Source: Elephas maximus indicus (lineage: Eukaryota; Chordata; Mammalia; Proboscidea; Elephantidae). Taken from it: a stretch of 64,000 bases of DNA. The position numbers and the translations under genes are program-made. Numbering within the stretch: position 1 is the first letter of the stretch; each line of letters starts with the position of its first letter. Shown here piece after piece: positions 59,501-64,000 of the stretch. Where the stretch lies: the NCBI RefSeq assembly GCF_024166365.1, contig NC_064822.1, positions 106,636,823-106,700,822 on the forward strand, written 5' to 3'. Below the pieces are notes generated by a model. That model was not told where the DNA came from, did no database searches, and was given only the letters and a program-made list of their open reading frames with translations.

Positions 59501-60645
59501 ATCACTTAGAGATTCCTAATAAATTTTTTATAGATAAAATGGTATGATATCTGGAATTTGCTTCATAATAATCAAGGATGGGGGAAGTGGATGGGGACAT
59601 AGAAGAAATAAGACTGCCAATAAATTATTGAAGCTGAGTGATAGGTACATGTGGATTCGTTATTCAAGTCTCTCTACCTTTATAAAGAACTTTTCCATTT
59701 AAAAAAATGCTTGAAAGTACACACTCTCAGGCTATACTCCCAGAGATCTTGTATTTTTAAATATTTCCTAAATGATTCTGATACACAGTTAACTACTGAA
59801 CTACATGATAGATATCCTCTTTTTTTTTTCCCTATATAATTCAATTAACTGGGTTTTATTTATGCAAATAACTTCCTTTTATTATAAAGAGGGGACAGCA
59901 ATCTCCAGGGCTGATTTGAGGATTAAATGAAATACTGTGCATAATGCCTGCCTGGCACATGACAGATGGAAGGTCACATATAACACAGGAGGTCACGCCT
60001 CTAAGCCACCCACTTCTTAACTCATATTATCTACATAAAATTACTCATCATATCTCGTTGAGATGGAAGGAACAGTAAGAATTGCAAATTTGGTGGCCGG
60101 ATGACAAGTGAAAGATAGAGGTGTTATATTAGAACAAATGGCTCAGGTAGGGTAGCTGTGGTGGACAGAGAGGCAACAAGGAAAACATAGGGCTGGTGAG
60201 ATAAAAGGAGCCCTAGGGAGGGAGAGAAGTACCCTGGGGAAATGAATAAGCTAAAAACTAAGGTAGCAGGAACTCACTTTGATTTTTTCTACAAACCTGG
60301 TGATACCACTGTATCTTAGAAGTCCTGAGGGTAACCACTAAAAGAGAAACATGCAATCTGTCCCCCAGAATGCCAGGGTGAGCAGAAACCTGAAAGATAA
60401 GCTTCTCTGGGGAAGGATAAGCAGTGGGTCACTGTGTCCCTTACCCCTGGGGGGAAGATGGGTTGGAGAGATATTTGCTGGTTACAGACCTGCTGTTCTT
60501 TTACCACTTAGCCTTCATGTCTTCTTTATTCCTCCACGCTTTTCTTCCCCACCCTCCAGATTACCTGTTGCTGGTAGAAGTTGCTGGCACTTTGTTCAAA
60601 CCGTTCATCTTTGGTTTCTACAGTTTTCCCCAACTTCTGCAGTAC
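35485..60645 (-). CDS. BIN2: BIN2, bridging integrator 2 (coding exons 2-13; exon 1 beyond the window)
   Basis: Twelve minus-strand exons join in frame: 60645-60565, 51010-50956, 50373-50279, 49697-49602, 48388-48281, 47760-47675, 46598-46523, 45663-45581, 40611-39852, 38284-38204, 35852-35778 and 35514-35485. They encode 541 aa. With roughly 27 aa from exon 1, not found up to 64000, the total is near the human 565. Exons 2-9 encode the amphiphysin-type BAR domain (motifs [47 protein letters not shown]). The 760-base exon 10 encodes a low-complexity Ser/Pro/Glu tail, and no SH3 domain follows, as is typical of BIN2. The protein binds and curves membranes and acts in leukocyte podosomes, motility and phagocytosis. 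All splice sites seen are GT-AG and there is no frameshift or early stop. Confidence 0.97.
35778..35852 (-). CDS. BIN2: BIN2 exon 12
   Basis: Seventy-five bases, phase 0, encode [18 protein letters not shown] and on to APEPQEE. The acceptor is TTTTTGCAG and the donor GAG|GTAAGG. Confidence 0.95.
36231..37076. mobile_element. MULE-like DNA transposon, 846 bp, in BIN2 intron 11
   Basis: The ends carry long inverted repeats: 36234-36306 and the reverse complement of 36990-37068 share GGATTATCCAATA, GCAAGGTAAG and TAGTGAACAATTT. Each end also holds an internal palindrome (GCAAGGTAAG...CTTACCTTGC). A related block lies inside at 36787-36862. A 9-bp duplication with one mismatch flanks it (GCTCTCACC 36222-36230, GCTCTCACA 37077-37085). 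Nine-base duplications mark Mutator-like elements, and the ends resemble the mammalian Ricksha group as I recall it. There is no transposase ORF. Confidence 0.8.
37086..38203. other. BIN2 intron 11, remainder
   Basis: No repeat or exon recognised, apart from an A/T run at about 37232-37255. Confidence 0.45.
38204..38284 (-). CDS. BIN2: BIN2 exon 11
   Basis: Eighty-one bases encode [18 protein letters not shown] and on to TSADSPE. The acceptor is CCACAG. A second in-phase AG lies 9 bases inside the exon (TTTTTTCAG), so a three-residue-shorter form is possible. Confidence 0.9.
38285..39530. other. BIN2 intron 10; L2-like at about 38500-38790 and CR1/L3-like at about 38900-39160
   Basis: CCTTCTCTGACCACCCTATTT with AGTGCTTGGTACATAGTAGG is L2-like. 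The TTCTGCCCTCTGGAATTGCA block resembles CR1/L3. The rest is unassigned. Confidence 0.55.
39531..39742 (-). mobile_element. AfroSINE in BIN2 intron 10
   Basis: In reverse order GTGCGGTCGAGTCAATTCTG, GACAGAGTAGAACTGCCCC and TCGCCAGAGCTCC. It ends about 110 bases from the exon 10 donor, in the same orientation as BIN2. Confidence 0.93.
39852..40611 (-). CDS. BIN2: BIN2 exon 10 (large Ser/Pro/Glu-rich tail exon)
   Basis: Seven hundred and sixty bases encode the [20 protein letters not shown] start, an acidic segment ([12 protein letters not shown]) and a proline-rich segment ([13 protein letters not shown]), ending MISQ at a CAG|GTGAGA donor. Low complexity and faster divergence from human than in the BAR exons are expected for this disordered tail. 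The open frames on the opposite strand are a side effect of its GC-rich codons. Confidence 0.97.
40660..40980 (+). mobile_element. Old L1 3'-end fragment
   Basis: ATAAATATCCAAAAAGAAATT, AATAAAATGATGTAAGAAAG and a loose A-rich end are typical of the ends of old L1s. It lies in BIN2 intron 9. Confidence 0.55.
41440..41720. repeat. L2-like fragment
   Basis: CACTACCTCCTTGAATCTTCC, TTGGATCCCTAGCACCCAACAT and TTAATAAAATTTCCTGAAC resemble L2 3' sequence. Confidence 0.5.
42205..42405 (+). mobile_element. AfroSINE variant nested in L1
   Basis: The head is GGCACAAACAGTTTGTGCTTG, followed by GGGGATCTGCTTCCATTACG, and the end is CAACAGAAACAGGTTTGG. The head is of the same subtype as the copy at 20125. 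Confidence 0.82.
42706..44171 (-). mobile_element. RTE/BovB-like LINE, 5'-truncated, nested in L1
   Basis: It is the reverse complement of 14882-16361 of the near-complete copy. A long RT frame survives at 44072-43335 ([27 protein letters not shown]), with the frame lost further on. L1 sequence resumes on either side (GCAGAAGAA | TTCCATTTATGTAAATAAAGG). It is in the same orientation as BIN2. Confidence 0.93.
45581..45663 (-). CDS. BIN2: BIN2 exon 9 (end of BAR)
   Basis: Eighty-three bases encode [19 protein letters not shown] and VFVVKGLS plus two bases. The acceptor is CTTTAG and the donor TCAAG|GTGAGC. Confidence 0.96.
45664..47674. other. BIN2 introns 7 and 8 around exon 8
   Basis: Apart from exon 8 (46523-46598) no feature is recognised. 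The stretch CTCTGTATTGCAGGTCTGGAG with ATCACACAGCAAGTTAGTGGC (about 47490-47560) is MIR-like. Confidence 0.5.
46523..46598 (-). CDS. BIN2: BIN2 exon 8 (BAR)
   Basis: Seventy-six bases complete the split Ser and encode [18 protein letters not shown] and on to REMSK, ending AAG|GTGAGA. Confidence 0.97.
47675..47760 (-). CDS. BIN2: BIN2 exon 7 (BAR)
   Basis: Eighty-six bases encode [18 protein letters not shown] and on to ELPVLYN plus two bases of Ser. The donor is ATAG|GTAATG. Confidence 0.97.
47868..48070 (+). mobile_element. AfroSINE, long form, in BIN2 intron 6
   Basis: It runs from GGATCCCTGGTGGTGTAGTGG, through CAATCTGCTCCCATAAAGAAT, to CAACTGCACCCAATAACAAT. It is antisense to BIN2. Confidence 0.93.
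48281..48388 (-). CDS. BIN2: BIN2 exon 6 (BAR core)
   Basis: One hundred and eight bases encode the most conserved BAR segment, [19 protein letters not shown] and on to [10 protein letters not shown], with a CTAG acceptor and an AAG|GTGAAG donor. Confidence 0.98.
48389..49601. repeat. BIN2 intron 5; MIR-like and CR1/L3-like pieces
   Basis: CCTTATGACCTAGGATTTCAG (48710-48730) is MIR-like. GCCATTCGAGTATCTGAAG, CTATTATGTCTCTTCTTCTCC and TTAGTTCCTTCAGCTGTTTCTC (49250-49335) match the conserved end of CR1/L3 elements. A related block at 49010-49165 recurs near 50750. Confidence 0.6.
49602..49697 (-). CDS. BIN2: BIN2 exon 5 (BAR)
   Basis: Ninety-six bases, phase 0, encode [16 protein letters not shown] and on to IAQFSEIK, with a CTACAG acceptor and an AAG|GTACTT donor. 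Confidence 0.97.
50279..50373 (-). CDS. BIN2: BIN2 exon 4 (BAR)
   Basis: Ninety-five bases encode [20 protein letters not shown] and on to EELKAIIG. The last codon is GGG (Gly) where I recall Trp in human BIN2 and Glu in BIN1. The site is therefore variable in the family and the change need not harm function. Confidence 0.96.
50543..50605 (+). mobile_element. Very short AfroSINE tail insertion (about 63 bp)
   Basis: Only the 3' end is present: TTGATTCCGACTATATGG then TCGCTATGAGGCGGAATCGA and CAACAGCAACAGG. Flanking TAGGTCCCC copies (50537-50544, 50606-50613) look like a target duplication. It lies in BIN2 intron 3. Confidence 0.75.
50751..50928. repeat. CR1/L3-like old repeat, second copy
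   Basis: It shares TTTAACTATTAGAAGCTT, AGTCAGCCTCC and AAAATTAGCACAGTGCCCAA with 49010-49165 at roughly 80 percent, as expected of two old copies of one family. Confidence 0.55.
50956..51010 (-). CDS. BIN2: BIN2 exon 3 (BAR)
   Basis: Fifty-five bases encode [18 protein letters not shown] plus one base. The acceptor is TTTCAG and the donor AAAG|GTAGGT. The 9.6-kb intron before it holds an L1, an RTE and a small Tc1/mariner-type element. Confidence 0.97.
51011..53040. other. BIN2 intron 2, left part, mostly unassigned
   Basis: No exon is seen. L2-like pieces near 51360-51600 (CTGTCACTTCTCCAAGGAGC and neighbours). The rest is unassigned. Confidence 0.45.
53041..53093 (+). mobile_element. Isolated L1 3' terminus (about 53 bp)
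   Basis: GAGACTGACTTGATTTGTAA, ACACTTAAAGCACGATAAAA and a short A-tail match the last bases of the larger L1 at 55446-55496. It ends only a few bases before that L1's target duplication. Confidence 0.8.
53119..55495 (+). mobile_element. L1 LINE, 5'-truncated (ORF2 end and 3' UTR)
   Basis: An open frame at 53131-53727 encodes the L1 ORF2 C-terminal region ([40 protein letters not shown]). It continues in other frames to about 54500 (53784-54110, 54123-54500), so it is frameshifted. A 1-kb GA-rich 3' UTR follows to AATAAAAATTTTAAAAA. A 20-bp duplication with two mismatches flanks it (53099-53118, 55496-55515). It lies in BIN2 intron 2, antisense. Confidence 0.95.
55516..56940. other. BIN2 intron 2, middle part
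   Basis: There is a T-run at 55628-55642. A MIR-like piece lies near 56030-56150 (ACCAGCTAGCAAGTTATTCC, TCCTCATCTATAAATGGAGG). No exon is seen. Confidence 0.5.
56941..58565 (-). mobile_element. RTE/BovB-like LINE, 5'-truncated
   Basis: It is the reverse complement of about 14735-16361 of the near-complete copy. Several RT frames remain but are shifted relative to each other (58414-58169, 58162-57974, 57701-57369). It lies in BIN2 intron 2 in the same orientation as BIN2. Confidence 0.93.
58873..59188. mobile_element. Tc1/mariner-type (Tigger/pogo-like) MITE, 316 bp
   Basis: The left end is CAGGTAGTCCCCAGCTTATG. The right end read in reverse is CACGTAGCCCCCGACTCC. Both are bordered by TA (58871-58872, 59189-59190). 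The interior has no ORF and an A17-like run near 59100. Confidence 0.8.
59191..60564. other. BIN2 intron 2, right part; old L1-like at about 59190-59570
   Basis: GTTAAGTAAAAAATGCAAGTTGC with CTTACTGGTTTGCTGCAATG is typical of old L1 3' ends. From 59570 to exon 2 nothing else is recognised. Confidence 0.5.
60565..60645 (-). CDS. BIN2: BIN2 exon 2 (BAR)
   Basis: Eighty-one bases, phase 0, acceptor CCCCAG and donor CAACAG|GTAA. It encodes [18 protein letters not shown] and on to NFYQQQ, the first BAR helix. The amphiphysin family shares this exon size. Confidence 0.97.
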
Positions 60646-61366
60646 CTGGGGAAGTAAGTCAGAAAGACCTAAAGATTATAGTCAATTCTCTCTTAGGTGT
60701 TGGCCTCCTATGACCCTGGCTTCTCTCAGATGTGAATAAAGTGTTGTACTCATATCAGTCCAACAGAATTAGGAATGTAATGCCTTGCTGAAAAAACAAT
60801 CGTATTTTTCTCAAACTGGGGTACCCAAGGGGAACCGATCAACAGCAATGGGAAGAGGGAGGAGGAGTATGTGGCAGTGTGCTGCGGGTGTATAAAACCC
60901 CAGAATAAATAAGGTAATCTTCCTAGAATGGCATTGTTATTTTAAAGGGTTTTTTTTTGGCGGGGCGGGGGGGGGTCATATTAAAACAAGGATTAATGAG
61001 AAGAACGCAAACACGCATGGCTTTTAAAGATAAAACATGAGACTTGACGTTTTTCACTTGAGAGACCCTCTTTTAGCCATAGCCTCAGACTTCTCTGGGT
61101 AGATGGTAATGAGGTTAGAGAGGTGGACAGGCAACTCTTCTCTTGTGAGGGACCCTTGTGGAAAACTTTGAGAAGCTCTGATAAAATGCATTTGAAACTT
61201 AGGTAGAAATGAATGCTATCCATGTCTATCTCCTCTCCACTGGGAAACCTGGGAGTCAATCATCACACTGGCGTCAGTGCTAATGCAAAGGACACAGAGA
61301 GGAAAAAGACCCAGTCCCTGTGCTTATGTAGCTTACTCTCATGGGGAGACTCGCTTATAAACAGCT
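60646..61366. other. BIN2 intron 1, start
   Basis: Contains a G-run (GGGGGGGG) at about 60961-60976 after a T-run. No exon or repeat is named. Confidence 0.4.
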
Positions 61367-61381
61367 AGTTACATGTGGTAA

Positions 61382-61738
61382 GGAGCCCTGGTGGTGCAAT
61401 GGTTAAGCATTCAGCTGCTAACTGAAAGGTCAGAGGTTCTGTGAGAGAAAAAACCTGATGATCTGCTCCTGTAAAGATTAAGCCTCTTAGGTCCTGACTC
61501 ACAGTGACCCTACAGGACAGAGTACAATTGCCTCATAGGGCTTCCAGGGCTATAAATCTTTACAGAAGATTTCTCCTGCATAGTCGCTGGTGGGTTTGAA
61601 CCACTGACCTTTCGGTTAGCAGCTGAGCACTTTAACCACTGTGCCACCAGGGCTCCTTGGGAAACCCTAAGGGGCAGTTCTACTCTGTCCTATAGGGTTA
61701 CTATGAGTCAGAATTGACTGACGGCACACAACAACAAC
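61382..61738 (+). mobile_element. AfroSINE with a second antisense AfroSINE nested inside
   Basis: The outer sense copy is 61382-61490 plus 61657-61738 and is flanked by a perfect 17-bp duplication (61367-61383, 61739-61755). The inner antisense copy (about 61491-61656) runs from GGTCCTGACTCACAGTGACC to GTGCCACCAGGGCTCC. Confidence 0.92.
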
Positions 61739-61838
61739 AGTTACATGTGGTAAGGGAGTCCTGACACTTCTACCTGTAGCCCCCATCTTGGAAGGAAAAA
61801 CCACCATTCTCTCAGGCCCAAGTTATAATTTCAATAAA

Positions 61839-62011
61839 CCAAACCAAACCCATTGCCGAGGAGTCGATTCCAACTACCCCATAGGTTTCCAGGGCTGTAA
61901 TCTTTACGGAAGCAGACTGCTACATCTTTCTCCCCCAGAGTGGCTGGTGGGTTTGAACTGCTGACCTTTTGGTTAGCAGCTAGGTACTCAACTGCTCCAC
62001 CAAGGCTCCTC
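61839..62011 (-). mobile_element. AfroSINE, antisense
   Basis: It runs from AACCAAACCCATTGCCGAGG to GCTCCACCAAGGCTCCTCA, with the middle part shortened. Confidence 0.9.
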
Positions 62012-62282
62012 ATAATCTCAATAGACACCCTTAATACGTTTCCCTCACTCCTTTCATCAAATCCCTCACCAATTCTGTCAATCCCACCTCACGTTATCTA
62101 TCTCTGAAACCATTCCATGCTCTTCTAGTCTCACTGCCAAAGCCTTAATAAGGGCCCTCAATTTCTTACCTGGCCTGCTGCAATAGGCCTATAGACTCTT
62201 CAGCTTCCAATCCCTCCATCCACACCCCAGTCACAGTTACACTTAACACAACGCAAATCTAACTGATTCACGTCACTGCTTA
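62012..62282. other. BIN2 intron 1, L2-like
   Basis: CACCTCACGTTATCTATCTC, CTGCAATAGGCCTATAGACTC and TAACTGATTCACGTCACTGC resemble L2/L1-type old repeat text. Confidence 0.4.
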
Positions 62283-62298
62283 AAATCTACTGGTTCTC

Positions 62299-62610
62299 AT
62301 TCCCGAAGACAACTCATCAGACATGAAAGGGACTGGACAGTGGCTAGGAGAGAGATGCTGATGAAGAGTGAGCTAATTATATCAGGTGGACACTTGAGAC
62401 TGTGTTGGCATCTCCTGTCTGGAGGGGGGATGGGAGGATAGAGAGAGTTGGAAGCTGGCAAAATTGTCACGAAAGGAGAGACTGGAAGGGCTGACTCATT
62501 AGGGGGAGAGCAAGTGGGAGTACAGAGTGAGGTGTATATAAACTTATATGTGACAGTCTGACTTGATTTGTAAACGTTCACTTGAAGCTCAATAAAAGTT
62601 AATAAAAAAA
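62299..62610 (+). mobile_element. L1 LINE, 3' end only (about 310 bp)
   Basis: It aligns with 55185-55499 of the larger L1 and ends in AATAAAAGTTAATAAAAAAA. A perfect 16-bp duplication AAATCTACTGGTTCTC flanks it (62283-62298, 62611-62626). Confidence 0.95.
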
Positions 62611-62626
62611 AAATCTACTGGTTCTC

Positions 62627-63335
62627 CATTCATCTGCTCAACAAAACTTTATTAAATGCCCATTATGTATCTCCCTGGCTAGTTAAAGTTTAAATGCTAG
62701 CATGCACACAGGTCTGAAAGATCTAACTTCTTGCTAAGCTTCAGCTCTCATTATTCCTCCTCCCTACTCCCTCCTCAATACTTTTTCAGTTTCCCGAATA
62801 TGTTGTTTGTCGTCGATGTTGTTTCCTTTTCCTGGAATGCTATTCCCCCCACCTTGTGTCAGGCAAATATCCATAAAAATTCAGTTCATAACAGATATCT
62901 TTCATGATACTTAACTACATCTCTTTTAAGTGCTTGGAAACTCCTGTACTTTGTATACACTTCTATTATGGTTTTATCATTTGTATTTATCTGTCCATGT
63001 CTCCTAAACTGTGAGCTCCTTAAGGTTTGGGTACTTGCTTTACTCATCTAGGTTATTCAGGATTCAGGCACATGGATACTTAATAATTGTAAAAGGAAGG
63101 AAAGTAAGACTGACACAGGAGGGGACAAATAGGCTGGACCTTGAAATAAGATTTTGCTAGACTGAAATAAGAGTATAAAGGTGAGGACAGAAAGGATTCC
63201 AGGCAAGGACAATAGCTTCAGCAAAGTCGTGGGAGTATGAAATTTTATCGGAGCTTCATGAGCTTGTTCAGCTTGGTTGGTTTAGGGAGTGTGATGGGGA
63301 GTGGTAGGGAAAAAGCTAAAAAGGGAGGCAGGTGT
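62627..63335. other. BIN2 intron 1; L2-like at about 62640-63080
   Basis: TTTCCTGGAATGCTATTCCCCC, CTGTGAGCTCCTTAAGGTTTGG and GGCACATGGATACTTAATAA are L2 3'-end motifs. The rest is unassigned. Confidence 0.6.
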
Positions 63336-63339
63336 CTGT

Positions 63340-63830
63340 CTTAGTTATCTAGTGCTGCTATATAAGAAACACCACAAACAGATGGCTTTAACAAACAGAA
63401 ATTTATTCTCTCACAGTCTAGGAGGCTAGAAGTCTGAATTTAGGGCGCTGGCTCCTGGAGAAGGCTTTCTCTCTCTGTCAGCTCTAGTGGGAGGTCTTCG
63501 TCATCAATTTTCTCTTGGTCTGGGGGTTTCTCAGGGCAGGGACCTTGGGTCCAAAGGACATGCTCTGCTCCTGGCTCTTCTTTCTTGGTGGTATGAGGTC
63601 CCTTTTGTCTCTGCTGGCTTTTCTCTTTTATATCTCAAAAGACACTGGCTCTTTACCATAACTTCCTCTAATCCTGCCTCATTAACATCTTAGAGGTTAG
63701 GATTACAACACATAGAATAATTACATCAGCTCACAAAATAGAAGACAACCTCACAACACTGGGAATCACAGCTTAGCCAAATTGACACACATTTCAGGGG
63801 GACACAATTCAACCCGTAACAAAGTCTCAT
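63340..63830 (-). mobile_element. MaLR/MLT1-like LTR, second copy
   Basis: Its reverse complement matches the interrupted LTR at 12590-16425: TTACGGGTTGAATTGTGTCC, GTTAATGAGGCAGGATTAG, TCTTTTGAGATATAAAAG, and an end reading ATAAATTTCTGTTTGTTAAAG to AGCAGCACTAGATAACTAAG. No internal viral sequence is present. Confidence 0.75.
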
Positions 63831-64000
63831 TGTGAAAGGCTTTAAATCACATGTACGAGTGCCCAGGCTTAGGGAATGATGACGAGTCTGGGTAGAGACC
63901 CTGATTCAAGTGTCTCCATTTTTACTTGCGGGGTCAGTGTCTCTTACTTTCGGAGTTCTCACTACAGTAGTGAAGATCAAGGGCTCTAGAGTCAGACAGA

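Noticed and set aside
60961-60976. G-run near BIN2 exon 2 as a regulatory element
   Set aside because: It is a simple homopolymer next to a T-run, with no spacing or partner sites to support function.
1-64000. Search for CRISPR arrays, rRNA or bacterial-type operons
   Set aside because: No regularly spaced repeats, ribosomal RNA or dense gene packing. The split genes and SINE/LINE content are those of a mammal.

Overview
The window is mammalian nuclear DNA, most likely from an afrotherian and probably a proboscidean or other paenungulate. Two signals point there. One is the repeat load: more than twenty copies of a tRNA-derived SINE of the afrotherian (AfroSINE) type and five copies of an RTE/BovB-like LINE like the one known from elephant. 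The other is the gene order DAZAP2 - SMAGP - BIN2, which is the order at human 12q13.

Layout: 1-5.1 kb is intergenic (RTE 3' fragment at the left edge, L2, MIR, a SINE cluster at 3.4-4.3 kb). DAZAP2 runs on the plus strand from a CpG-rich promoter (about 5.1-5.7 kb) through four coding exons (5290-8304) to a 3' UTR ending near 9.65 kb. SMAGP runs on the minus strand: CpG island at about 30.0-31.05 kb, start codon at 29578, stop at 11005, and a 17.6-kb intron packed with repeats, including a 3.2-kb almost full-length RTE. About 31-35 kb is intergenic. BIN2 runs on the minus strand from 60645 (coding exon 2) to its stop at 35485, with a poly(A) signal near 34995. Its first exon, with the start codon, lies beyond 64 kb.

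All three coding sequences are intact where visible. DAZAP2 gives 168 aa, SMAGP 101 aa, and BIN2 541 aa from exon 2 to the stop. DAZAP2 is a small proline-rich adaptor, SMAGP a small single-pass membrane protein, and BIN2 a BAR-domain protein of blood cells. They are neighbours by synteny and not a pathway. DAZAP2 and SMAGP converge tail to tail.

I found no new multi-gene system. The points most worth a second look are the GC-AG first intron of DAZAP2, a near-complete RTE with an 11-bp target-site duplication but lost catalytic residues, a tRNA-headed SINE that looks built from the two ends of that RTE, a MULE-like transposon with a 9-bp duplication in a BIN2 intron, a Tigger/MER2-like transposon inside an AfroSINE, and several nested insertions that allow relative dating.
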